40,285 nt of DNA from an uncultured Bacilli bacterium (GTDB taxonomy: Bacteria > Bacillota_I > Bacilli_A > RF39 > UBA660). Position numbers and translations under genes: made by a program. Position 1 is the first letter of the stretch. Every line of letters begins with the position of its first letter. The DNA is taken from assembly GCA_944331935.1 (NCBI GenBank), contig CALVIV010000007.1, positions 1 through 40,285 on the forward strand, given 5' to 3'. Of the stretch, positions 25,551 to 34,203 are shown piece by piece. Under the pieces are notes generated by a model. The model worked only from the letters and a program-made list of their open reading frames with translations, searched no databases and was not told the origin of the DNA.

Positions 25551-26126
25551 TTACATAAATATTTCTTTTGACCTTGAGTTAAAATTATCATAATTTTCTA
25601 CTCTTAAATAATAAACTGATATCTTACTACATAGAAAATAAAAACCAAATTGACTAAGAGAATGAATTCTTTTTATTTTTCCCTTTTTATATAAATCAAC
25701 AATTATATTTCTAACAAAACTACTACTTCTTGAAAAATCAATGTAATAATTATCCAAATAACAATTAGTTAAACACATTTTACCACTTATAATATTATTT
25801 TTTATATTTAGCATTGTCTCTTCTTTAAAATCATGATTAAAAGGTATAAATGGAGCAATCATGATATACTCATCTCTAGTCATATCACAAGTATTGGATA
25901 AAATCATTCCTTTAGTAATAAAAGTAACTTCTTCACCATCTTGATTTGTATATGAAAATGGAATATTTTCTAAAATATCACCTTGAGATAATATATCTAA
26001 AGGTCTAGAAAACCAATTAGGTTTTGTAGTATCAAATTGTTTCATTAAGTCTTTTATCCCATTCTTAATATTTGTATCTATAGTTGGAAATATCTGATAA
26101 GTATAATCAATAAATTTTTCAAGCAT
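25551..26126 (-). CDS. Unknown cassette protein with NTCD motif
   Basis: The 191-aa protein is not one I can name. Its central segment, LSQGDILENIPFSY through KGMILSNTCDMTRDEYIMIAPFIPF, has the look of proteins in which a 'GDI..nip' turn is followed by a 'vlSntCDi' strand and an 'iaP' strand; I have seen this pattern in sporadically distributed accessory proteins but cannot tie it to a function. No membrane segment or signal peptide is visible. It overlaps the 93-aa gene by eight bases and is last of the cassette, followed by a terminator. Confidence 0.65.
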   Translation of the reverse strand: MLEKFIDYTYQIFPTIDTNIKNGIKDLMKQFDTTKPNWFSRPLDILSQGDILENIPFSYTNQDGEEVTFITKGMILSNTCDMTRDEYIMIAPFIPFNHDFKEETMLNIKNNIISGKMCLTNCYLDNYYIDFSRSSSFVRNIIVDLYKKGKIKRIHSLSQFGFYFLCSKISVYYLRVENYDNFNSRSKEIFM

Positions 26127-26400
26127 AATAATCGTAAAAATTTCCTTTTTTTTCTACAGAAAGTCTCTTTATTTCTTTTTCTGCTGCTATTTCATCATCT
26201 TTATCAAAACTTATTTCATTATCAAATAATTGTAATATTTCCTCTTTGGTAGTTTTATTTTTAACATAATAGAATACAAAATACTCATCTGGATTTAAAT
26301 ATGTGCCATTACAATTCGCATTACCTATTGTATTGATTGTTTCGACAATAGGATTTGGAGAATATATTTGTGGACTAGTTGTTTGATTTATCATAAACAT
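26119..26400 (-). CDS. Unknown small cassette protein, 93 aa
   Basis: The 93-aa protein has a polar N-terminal part and an acidic/basic C-terminal half (KTTKEEILQLFDNEISFDKDDEIAAEKEI). It is not recognised. A strong AGGGGGTGG ribosome binding site precedes the ATG. Its stop overlaps the ATG of the 191-aa gene, and it starts 17 bases after the 252-aa gene, so the three are one transcription unit. By size it could be an adaptor or antitoxin-like partner, but nothing proves it. Confidence 0.6.
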   Translation of the reverse strand: MFMINQTTSPQIYSPNPIVETINTIGNANCNGTYLNPDEYFVFYYVKNKTTKEEILQLFDNEISFDKDDEIAAEKEIKRLSVEKKGNFYDYYA

Positions 26401-26417
26401 TTATTACCACCCCCTAA

Positions 26418-27176
26418 TTATATTATTTTATTATTATCTATTTGTTCTTTTAAATTTATATTCTTGTTATAAAATGTTTTAAACATTTCTTCTAAATTTG
26501 CTAATTCAGTATTATAATCATCAAAATTATTAAAATTACACTTATCATTAACTTCTATAGAAAATGCTAATAACATTTTTTCTATTCTTAATTTTTTTTC
26601 TGATATTAAAGGTATAATAATATTTTGGTTTAAAGCTCCTTGTTCTATTTTCTTAGTAAACGAAACCATCTTTGCATCATTCAAAGATATAATGTAATAA
26701 TATTTATTATTTATTTTTTGCGAAAGTTTTACTCCAACTTCACAAATATCTTTACTATTTACATTAGTATTGAATATATTAGTTAATATTTTTTCTATAG
26801 GGTTTGCATCTTCTTTTTCACAATTAAGGTTAATAGCAGAATATAATATTTTTAAATTGCATTTATTTTTCAAAACATTGAAAACCATGAATGCTCTATT
26901 TTTTACATATTCATAACATTTATCAAAATCATCTATAAAATCATTATCAAAGCGAGTAACCAATTGAACATTTATTTTTGACATATTAAATTTTGTATGG
27001 CCACCTATAGTATCTGACGTAATTCTTGGAATTATAAAATCTACATTTGTAGGAACTCCTGTCAAATTAAATGGAGAAAAATCTTTATTAAGTTCTTCAT
27101 CTAAGATTTTCTGGTACTTTTTAAAATCATCTATTTCATTAAACCAAAATGTTACTTGCATAAAATTATATTTCAT
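26418..27176 (-). CDS. Unknown cassette protein, 252 aa
   Basis: The 252-aa protein lacks signal peptide and membrane segments. The N-terminal half reads as strands (KYNFMQVTFWFNEIDD, GGHTKFNMSKINVQLVTRF) and the C-terminal as helices ending in a coiled region (NLEEMFKTFYNKNINLKEQI). In general shape and length it is reminiscent of TIGR04255-type sporadic proteins, but this is not a confident match. AAAGGAG lies twelve bases before the ATG, a long spacing. It is first in the cassette. Confidence 0.65.
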   Translation of the reverse strand: MKYNFMQVTFWFNEIDDFKKYQKILDEELNKDFSPFNLTGVPTNVDFIIPRITSDTIGGHTKFNMSKINVQLVTRFDNDFIDDFDKCYEYVKNRAFMVFNVLKNKCNLKILYSAINLNCEKEDANPIEKILTNIFNTNVNSKDICEVGVKLSQKINNKYYYIISLNDAKMVSFTKKIEQGALNQNIIIPLISEKKLRIEKMLLAFSIEVNDKCNFNNFDDYNTELANLEEMFKTFYNKNINLKEQIDNNKII

Positions 27177-27228
27177 TAATATTTGTATCTCCTTTCAATG
27201 CTATTGTATCAAATAAATATATATAAGT

Positions 27229-28113
27229 CTACAAATTATATTTAATATTTTCTATATAATTAATAACTTCATTTATTGTTTTATTAAAATCATCATAATT
27301 AGTATTAAACCACCTAAGATTAAACTGATGATTAAAGAAAGTATATTGTCTTTTAGCATAATGTCTTGAGTTTTTCTTGATATCATCTTTTACTTCATCT
27401 AAAGTTTTTTCATGATTAAAGTATGGAATAAATTCTTTATAACCTATCGCAGTATTTAAAGCTTTAGAAGTATTAAACTCATCTTTTAAAGATTCTACTT
27501 CTTCTAATAGACCATTATTAAACATGATATCTACTCTTTTATTAATCTTATCATATAAAGTATTTCTATCAGTAGTTAATCCTATAAAGATAGTATCTTT
27601 ATATAAAAGGTTATTCCCATTATTAGTAATAGTCTCATTATTTTCTAGTTTATTTAAGAGCCTTACTAATCTTTTTCTATTGTTTACATGAGGTAATTCT
27701 TCTACATTATAAGATTTTATTTTATTAAGTATCTCTTCATTAGTTAAATCATTATAAAGATTATTAGTTGTACCTTCTGTAAAATTATAATCATAAAGTG
27801 TTGCTTTTAAATATAGACCTGTCCCTCCTACTAAGATAATATTTTTATTTTCTTTTAGAAGCTTATCTATTAAACATCTTGCTTCTTTTTGATAATCATA
27901 AACAGAATAGTTTTTATCAAGTGATACATTACTAAGTAAATGATGAGGTACTCCTTCCATTTCTTCTTTAGTTACTTTAGCAGTACCGATATCCAACTTA
28001 ACATAGACTTGCATAGCATCAAAATTAATAACTTCGGCATTGTATTTTTTAGCTAAAGCTATACTTAAAGCAGTTTTACCAACAGCAGTTGGTCCTAATA
28101 TGGCAATTATCAT
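27229..28113 (-). CDS. miaA: tRNA dimethylallyltransferase
   Basis: The 294-aa protein has the P-loop GPTAVGKTALS (residues 6-16), followed by NFDAMQVYVKLDIGTAK (substrate site) and GGTGLYLKA. In MiaA the dimethylallyl group is added to A37 of tRNAs reading UNN codons. Length and motifs are normal. It follows the AAA_14 gene by seven bases on the same strand, so translation is probably coupled, although the functions are unrelated. Confidence 0.96.
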   Translation of the reverse strand: MIIAILGPTAVGKTALSIALAKKYNAEVINFDAMQVYVKLDIGTAKVTKEEMEGVPHHLLSNVSLDKNYSVYDYQKEARCLIDKLLKENKNIILVGGTGLYLKATLYDYNFTEGTTNNLYNDLTNEEILNKIKSYNVEELPHVNNRKRLVRLLNKLENNETITNNGNNLLYKDTIFIGLTTDRNTLYDKINKRVDIMFNNGLLEEVESLKDEFNTSKALNTAIGYKEFIPYFNHEKTLDEVKDDIKKNSRHYAKRQYTFFNHQFNLRWFNTNYDDFNKTINEVINYIENIKYNL

Positions 28114-28120
28114 AATATCA

Positions 28121-29440
28121 CTATCTTTCTATATTATCTTTATTAAGGCAAAATACTGCATACAAAGGAACAGACTTTATATTATTTTTAAAGCCAAAGT
28201 TTTTGGAAGATATTCTAATAGCATACTTAGGATTATATAATTTAATATAATTATTTAAGCTTCTAGATTTAACGTGATTACTAGATTTTACTTCTAAAGG
28301 GATAATACTTCCTTTTTCTCCTTGTAAGATAAAATCAACTTTACTTTCATAATCGCCTTTCCAATAATTTAAATTAAGATTATTAATTTTTAAAGAAGTA
28401 GCAACATAATTTTCAGTTAACATTCCTATCATAACTTCATTAACCGCTTCTCTATTTTTTATTAAATAAATTGGATATTCACTTAAGTTTGTTAAAAGTC
28501 CTACATCATTCATATATAATTTAAAAGAATCTAACTCTTCATACATTTTAAGAGGAACACCTATTTTTGTCTTAACACATTTATTTACGATACATGCATT
28601 AACTAACCAATTAATAGCATCTCCAAAAATAGAACTAGAACCACCACTTTTAATTAGTTTATATTGAAACTTTTTATTATCTTTAGCAAGTTGTACTGGA
28701 ATAGAGTCAAACGTTGCTAAAATCTTATTCGCTTCATTTCCATCTTCACAATATTTTGTAATATCATTTTTATAAGACTCTATTATACTTTTTTGATAAT
28801 CAATAGCATTAATAAAAGAATTACTATTAATATACTCTTTAACTACTTCTGGCATACCACCAACTACTAAGTAATCATAATATAAATCAAGGGCTTTCTT
28901 ATGTTGTACTTCTGGCATTTCTTTATTACTATCAAAATGTTCTTTTATAGAATCAAGTAATAAAGAGTTACCTGTATTAATTAAAAACTCATCAAAAGAC
29001 ATAGGATATATTGTTAGAAAATCTACTTTACCCACTGGAAAAGAAAAGTCTTTTTTATTTATATGAACACCAAGCAAAGAACCTGCTCCTATTACATAAT
29101 ATTCACTTGCTTCCTCGCAGAAATATTTTAAGGAAGTTAAGGCTCTTGTATTCTTTTGTATCTCATCAAAGAATATCAAAGTATTATCTTTATCTATTTT
29201 TTTATTAAAGACAATTTCTAAATTTTTAATAATATAATCTGGTTCAATATTTTCATCAATAATATTACTAACAATATTATTAGTCTCAAAATTAACATAG
29301 ATAATATCTTTAAAACATCTATTACCAAACTCTTTTACTAAATATGTCTTACCTACTTGTCTTGCTCCATATAGAAGTAAAGGTTTTCTATTCTTTTTAT
29401 TTTTCCAATTAATAAGACTTTGCATAGCATTTCTTTCCAT
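28121..29440 (-). CDS. AAA_14/DUF4143 ATP-binding protein
   Basis: The 439-aa protein has a Walker A (YGARQVGKT) and Walker B (LIFFDEIQ) of the AAA_14 family and a C-terminal DUF4143 domain with VDFIL-(10)-IPLEVKSS, which resembles a restriction-endonuclease-like core. Such proteins are common and multiply copied in gut bacteria and archaea; function is unknown. The start is the ATG at 29440, since AGAAGGTGATAAT precedes it and the longer ORF start has no ribosome binding site. It lies between a 16-bp inverted repeat and miaA. Confidence 0.88.
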   Translation of the reverse strand: MERNAMQSLINWKNKKNRKPLLLYGARQVGKTYLVKEFGNRCFKDIIYVNFETNNIVSNIIDENIEPDYIIKNLEIVFNKKIDKDNTLIFFDEIQKNTRALTSLKYFCEEASEYYVIGAGSLLGVHINKKDFSFPVGKVDFLTIYPMSFDEFLINTGNSLLLDSIKEHFDSNKEMPEVQHKKALDLYYDYLVVGGMPEVVKEYINSNSFINAIDYQKSIIESYKNDITKYCEDGNEANKILATFDSIPVQLAKDNKKFQYKLIKSGGSSSIFGDAINWLVNACIVNKCVKTKIGVPLKMYEELDSFKLYMNDVGLLTNLSEYPIYLIKNREAVNEVMIGMLTENYVATSLKINNLNLNYWKGDYESKVDFILQGEKGSIIPLEVKSSNHVKSRSLNNYIKLYNPKYAIRISSKNFGFKNNIKSVPLYAVFCLNKDNIER

Positions 29441-29471
29441 ATTATCACCTTCTTTAGCAAAATTATATAGC

Positions 29472-29516
29472 ATAACTCCAAAAAAATCAATTATTTTAGT
29501 ATTTTTTTGGAGTTAT
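29472..29516. repeat. 16-bp perfect inverted repeat between mutL and the AAA_14 gene
   Basis: ATAACTCCAAAAAAAT (29472-29487) pairs with ATTTTTTTGGAGTTAT (29501-29516) around a 13-nt loop, just after the mutL stop at 29519. Its T run lies inside the stem rather than after it, so it may be a terminator of mutL or a hairpin of another kind. Confidence 0.85.
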
Positions 29517-29518
29517 AG

Positions 29519-31312
29519 TTAATTCATCGCTCTTTTAAATAATCTTTCTAAATCATAATTACTATATGTAATAATAGTAGGTCTTCCATGAGGACAAGTA
29601 AAAGGATTGTCAGTTCGTCTTAAGTTATCTAAAAGGATTTTAGCAGTATCTAAGTCTAAATAATCATTGGCTTTTATACTCATTTTACAAGCCATAGTAG
29701 ATGCTGTCTTATAGATGAATTTCTCTTTATCAAATTCACCTTTTTCTAGGGTGATAGCAATTATCTTTTCAATGGCTTCTCTCTCATATCCTTCAAAAAA
29801 CCAAGTAGGATGACTTCTAACAATGAAAGTATTATCACCAAACTCTTCTAAAGAAATACCAATACTCTTTAGAATATCCATATGTTCTTTAATTCTAATA
29901 AACTCATCTTTAGGATATTCTAATCTAATAGGTACTAATAAATCTATAATTTTATAATCGTCTTTTAATAGAGCATTTAAGACTTTTTCATAGTTAATAC
30001 GTTCTGCCGCTGCATGTTGGTCTATTATATACATACCACTTGAGTTTTCAGCGATTATATAAGTCTTATGAACAATACCTACAGGTATCATTTCTTTGAT
30101 ACGATAGTCATCTTTTTTCTCTTTTTCATCTTCAACTACTTCTTCAGTCTTAGTACCCGTTATCTTATTATCATTATCAAAGTCAAAAGATAATTCTTCT
30201 AGATTAGGAGATGCTTCTTTAATAGGTTCTTCTTCATCATCTAATTCATAGTTAATAGTATTAACAGGAAGAGAGTCTTCTACTTCATAAATAGTATTTA
30301 AATCCCTAATATTAGCATGAGGTACTAGTAATACTTCTTTTAGTTTAGAACTAATTACTTTCGTAATTAACTCTTTTAGACTATCTAATTTAGAGAACTT
30401 TATATCCATCTTTTGGGGATGTATATTAATATCTATTAGAATTGGGTCGACATCTATATTTAAAACTATCATAGGAAACTTATCTTTAGGTATATAAGTA
30501 TGATAACAGTCTATTAGACATCTATTTAAATCTAAATTCTTAATAACTCTACCATTTACTAAAGTAGTAATAACATTACGAGAAGTCTTGGCTATTTCTG
30601 GATAACCAATATAACCTGATATTACATAATCATCGTTTTCACCACTTATCTCTATCATTTTTTTAGCAACATCTATGCCATAGACAGCATAAATTACTTT
30701 TAATAAATTACCATCACCACTTGTATTTAATAACTCTTTTTCATTATTAGTTAAAACAAATCTAATAGATGGATATGATAGAGCCATTTTATTAACATAT
30801 TCGATTATTAAAGCAAGTTCTGTATAAAGATTCTTTAAATACTTTAATCTTACTGGAGTATTATAGAATAAATCTCTAACTTCAATAGTTGTACCCACAC
30901 TTAAATCACTATTTTCTACACTCTCTATTACACCGCCATTTAAAGAGATACTTGTTCCTACTCCATCTTTACTAGTCTGTAAAAAAACATGAGAAACTGA
31001 AGCGATAGATGGTAGGGCTTCTCCTCTAAAACCTAATGTTTCGATATTAAACAAATCATCTAAGTTTTTTAATTTACTAGTAGCATGACGTGAGAATGCA
31101 AGCATAGCATCTTCTTTATTCATGCCAATACCATTATCACTTACTACTATTTTCTTAGTACCGGAATCTATTAAGTTAATCTTAATCTCTGTAGACTCAG
31201 CATCTATAGAGTTTTCTACTAATTCTTTAACAACATTTAAACATCTTTCTACTACTTCTCCTGCTGCTATCTTATTGGCAAGTATTTCATCCATTACTTT
31301 AATAGTTGCCAT
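29519..31312 (-). CDS. mutL: DNA mismatch repair protein MutL
   Basis: The 597-aa protein has the GHKL ATPase domain (NKIAAGEV, ELVENSIDA, DNGIGM, GFRGEALPSIASV) and a C-terminal endonuclease/dimerisation domain with DQHAAAER, ACKMSIKAN and CPHGRPTII, so it is the nicking type of MutL. MutS is not in this window. The gene overlaps the pseudopilin stop region by one base and lies two genes below uvrC on the same strand. The N-terminal VVER motif is followed by C rather than the usual P. Confidence 0.97.
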   Translation of the reverse strand: MATIKVMDEILANKIAAGEVVERCLNVVKELVENSIDAESTEIKINLIDSGTKKIVVSDNGIGMNKEDAMLAFSRHATSKLKNLDDLFNIETLGFRGEALPSIASVSHVFLQTSKDGVGTSISLNGGVIESVENSDLSVGTTIEVRDLFYNTPVRLKYLKNLYTELALIIEYVNKMALSYPSIRFVLTNNEKELLNTSGDGNLLKVIYAVYGIDVAKKMIEISGENDDYVISGYIGYPEIAKTSRNVITTLVNGRVIKNLDLNRCLIDCYHTYIPKDKFPMIVLNIDVDPILIDINIHPQKMDIKFSKLDSLKELITKVISSKLKEVLLVPHANIRDLNTIYEVEDSLPVNTINYELDDEEEPIKEASPNLEELSFDFDNDNKITGTKTEEVVEDEKEKKDDYRIKEMIPVGIVHKTYIIAENSSGMYIIDQHAAAERINYEKVLNALLKDDYKIIDLLVPIRLEYPKDEFIRIKEHMDILKSIGISLEEFGDNTFIVRSHPTWFFEGYEREAIEKIIAITLEKGEFDKEKFIYKTASTMACKMSIKANDYLDLDTAKILLDNLRRTDNPFTCPHGRPTIITYSNYDLERLFKRAMN

Positions 31313-31773
31313 TAGTCTACCTCACAACTTGAAGATGCTTTTAGTCTTGTAATACCCGAAATAGAGTTAGAACAAGCTGGGCTTTTATAGCCTTTGCATA
31401 CTAAACAAGCTTCATAATCTATATCCATGTTATATCCAGTATCATTATTTCTCTTAACTATTGCATAACTTTCTAAATTACAAGTCTTACTAGATTCATT
31501 AGGATCTTGTAAGCTTTCTACATAACCTTCACAAACTAATTTTTTTACATCAACTACTAAAGATTTACCCTCACTTGGAATAGAACCAGTATGATCAATT
31601 AAATAGTTAGTAACACCATCTTTAATATTTTGTTCAAAGTCTTCATAAGTAGCATCTCTAGCTTGTTCTAAATATTTGGATATAGATGTATAAGCAAGAG
31701 TCATTAATATACCTAATATAATTATAACAGCAAGTAATTCTAGCATTGTAAATCCTTTTTTATTCATTTTCAT
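31312..31773 (-). CDS. Type IV pilin-like (ComGC-type) protein
   Basis: The 153-aa protein begins MKMNKKGFTMLELLAVI, with the prepilin cleavage site after Gly7 and the conserved Glu at +5, followed by a hydrophobic helix (to about residue 30). The mature part has about six cysteines, some in a CLVC-type pair, suggesting disulfides. It is a class III/IV pilin or competence pseudopilin. The start is chosen at 31773 because AGGAGG stands six bases before it. The gene overlaps the uvrC 3' end and the mutL start, so it is embedded in a DNA repair operon. The prepilin peptidase and other pilus genes are not here. Confidence 0.85.
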   Translation of the reverse strand: MKMNKKGFTMLELLAVIIILGILMTLAYTSISKYLEQARDATYEDFEQNIKDGVTNYLIDHTGSIPSEGKSLVVDVKKLVCEGYVESLQDPNESSKTCNLESYAIVKRNNDTGYNMDIDYEACLVCKGYKSPACSNSISGITRLKASSSCEVD

Positions 31774-33538
31774 TTTTATCCTCCTCATGCAAGACATTAT
31801 AGAGATTTAAGGCTACAGTATCTCCTACTATTTCACTTAAATCTTCTATACTTGCTTCCCTCATTTTTTTCATAGAACCAAATTTCTTTAATAATTCTTT
31901 ACGTCTTACTTCACCTATTCCTGGTATTAAATCAAGGTAACTTGATAGTAGTCCTTTACTTTTAATATTACGATGATAACTAATGGCAAAGCGATGGACT
32001 TCTTCTTGAATTTTAGATAAGTAAAGAAATAGATTACTATCACTTTTAATATCTAAAACTTTATAATTACTATCTATAACTGTATTAGTACGATGATGAC
32101 TATCTTTCTTAAGACCTATTATTGGTATTGATAGATTTAAACTAGAAAGTATCTCTTTACAGACATTTACTTGTGTTTCTCCTCCATCCATAACAATTAA
32201 ATCAGGTAAGACTTCATTATCCATAATCGCTTTATAATATCTTCGATATAATACTTCTCTCATCGCTCCTAAATCATCTTTAACATCAGTACTTATTTTA
32301 TATTTACGATAATCATTCTTTAAAGGCTCAAAGTCACGAAAGACAACCATAGCCCCTACATAGTATGTTCCAAATAAATGAGAGTTATCAAAGCTTTCCA
32401 TACGAGATACACTATCTACTCCAAGAAGTGTTTTAAGTTCGTTTAAAGCTTCCATCTTTTTATTATCATCTTTCTTAAGTGTTTCTAACTCTTCATTTAA
32501 AACTACTTTAGAGTTTTCTTCGGCAAGGTCAACTAGTTTCTTTAACTCACCTCTTTTAGGAACATGGACCTTTACTTTTAAGTATTCACTAAGTAGTCCG
32601 GCATTTAAAGTATCAGGTATTAATATCTCATGGGCAAGAATATTTTTATCATAGAATTTAATAATGTACTCTTCCATATCATCAACGACATTATCTAGTG
32701 TCTGTAATGTTTCATGGTGTCTACCAAAAAGTATTCCTTCTCTTATAAAGAAAACTGTTATCGATAAGTAGTTATCAACTACTGTATAATTAAAGATATC
32801 AAAGTTATAATTTTTCTTTAAGTCTATCTTTTGTTTAGTTAAAGTTATATCTATATCTGTTAACATTTCTCTTAATTCTAAAGCTTTCTCATAATTTAAA
32901 GCATTACTTGCTTTTTCCATCTCTTTTGTAATTTTCTCTTTAATAAAACTACTATTACCTTTAAGAAAGCTTGTTATCTCATCAGTCATAGATTTAATAG
33001 TATCTTTATCTATTTCTTTAATACAGTAACCTAAGCATTCATTTATATGGTAATAAAGACATTCTTTTTTAGGTAATTTCTCACACTTTCTTAAAGGGTA
33101 TAGTCGATTTATCATATTAACTGTCTTTCGGGCTGAGCCTACATTAGGATAAGGTCCAAATAGTTTATGGTCTTTTTTCTTTCTTTTAACATTTCTAACT
33201 ACTCTAAGCCTAGGATATTTTTCATTAGTAAGCTCTATATAAGGATAACTCTTATCATCTTTAAGTAAGATATTATATTTAGGGTCATATTTTTTAATTA
33301 GGTTAATCTCTAATATTAAACTCTCTAACTCACTATCAGTTACGATATATTCAAAGTCATCTATATCTTGTACTAACATTGCAGTCTTTCCTGTTACATT
33401 ACCTCTAAAGTAACTACTAACCCTTTTCTTCAAGTTCTTAGCTTTACCTACATAGATAATATAACCATTCTTATCTTTCATCTGATAACTTCCAGGCAGT
33501 TCTGGAACAAGTTTTAATTTTTCCTTAAAGTCTTTCAT
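31760..33538 (-). CDS. uvrC: UvrABC system protein C
   Basis: The 592-aa protein has the GIY-YIG N-terminal domain (GSYQMKDKNGYIIYVGKAKNL), a UVR motif near residues 200-235, the RNase H-like endonuclease domain (SFDNSHLFGTYYVGAMVVF), and C-terminal helix-hairpin-helix motifs (LIPGIGEVRRKELL). UvrC makes both incisions in nucleotide excision repair. The start is the ATG at 33538, with AGGTG nine bases upstream; the ORF opens earlier at MLVIM. Its stop overlaps the start of the pseudopilin gene. Confidence 0.96.
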   Translation of the reverse strand: MKDFKEKLKLVPELPGSYQMKDKNGYIIYVGKAKNLKKRVSSYFRGNVTGKTAMLVQDIDDFEYIVTDSELESLILEINLIKKYDPKYNILLKDDKSYPYIELTNEKYPRLRVVRNVKRKKKDHKLFGPYPNVGSARKTVNMINRLYPLRKCEKLPKKECLYYHINECLGYCIKEIDKDTIKSMTDEITSFLKGNSSFIKEKITKEMEKASNALNYEKALELREMLTDIDITLTKQKIDLKKNYNFDIFNYTVVDNYLSITVFFIREGILFGRHHETLQTLDNVVDDMEEYIIKFYDKNILAHEILIPDTLNAGLLSEYLKVKVHVPKRGELKKLVDLAEENSKVVLNEELETLKKDDNKKMEALNELKTLLGVDSVSRMESFDNSHLFGTYYVGAMVVFRDFEPLKNDYRKYKISTDVKDDLGAMREVLYRRYYKAIMDNEVLPDLIVMDGGETQVNVCKEILSSLNLSIPIIGLKKDSHHRTNTVIDSNYKVLDIKSDSNLFLYLSKIQEEVHRFAISYHRNIKSKGLLSSYLDLIPGIGEVRRKELLKKFGSMKKMREASIEDLSEIVGDTVALNLYNVLHEEDKNENE

Positions 33539-33552
33539 AATTACCAACACCT

Positions 33553-33588
33553 AACTAAAAAAATAAGTTATTTTACATAACTTATTTT
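33553..33588 (-). terminator. Terminator upstream of uvrC, ending the island
   Basis: AAAATAAGTTAT (33560-33571) pairs with ATAACTTATTTT (33577-33588), five-base loop; on the minus strand the stem is followed by TTTTTTTAG. It would end transcripts coming from the 33.6-35.1 kb island. Confidence 0.75.
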
Positions 33589-33614
33589 AGACTACATTCA
33601 TTATTTTTACAAGT

Positions 33615-34196
33615 TTAAATAATATAATTATGAAATATTAAAGCACCATTTAAAGGATTCTTAAAGTAATCTTTCTTAAACCAATTTAATAGACAAATTA
33701 TATTATCCTCTATTGGGTGAAAATCCATAAATACTTTAAAAGGCTTTATACCAAGTCTATATTCACCATAATGTTTACAATGATGCTTTAAAATTATGTT
33801 CTTCTTCTCTAGTACAATTCATCACTCTAGTTTCTTTAGGCTCTTCCATATTAACAATATTTTCCTTATTCTTATCTAAATAGATTTTCCATTTTTCTTT
33901 AGGATAATTATAATCTAGGGCATCAAGCATATAGAAAGAATTAGGTGTTAAATCTATTTTTGATGATATTTCTAAATATAGATTTTGAATATTTTTATTA
34001 AAAATATCTTTTTTAAGTGATAAAACTACTTCTTTACTATTCTTTTTAATATTATAAAGTTTTAAATCAACAAGTTTACTAAAGATTCTATAATATTTTT
34101 AATATCTTCATCACTAAAATAACCATCTTCAAAAAGGCCTAAAGGTCTAGTAACTCTTAAAGAAAGAGCCACACTACAATATAATGCTCCACCCAT
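33615..34196 (-). pseudogene. Twice-frameshifted unknown gene
   Basis: Reading the minus strand from ATG 34196 gives MGGALYCSVALSLRVTR and PLGLFEDGYFSDEDIKNIIESL, then a stop in that frame. A shift of frame continues SKLVDLKLYNIKKNSKEVVL and runs to about MNCTREEEHNF. A second shift continues KHHCKHYGEYRLGIKPFKVF and ends ...FHNYII at 33615. Joined, it is about 190 aa. The family is not recognised. With two lesions it is a pseudogene. The region up to uvrC has no other open frame of note. It follows the broken Rpn gene directly, so both probably belong to one degraded island. Confidence 0.75.
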
Positions 34197-34203
34197 AATA
34201 CAC

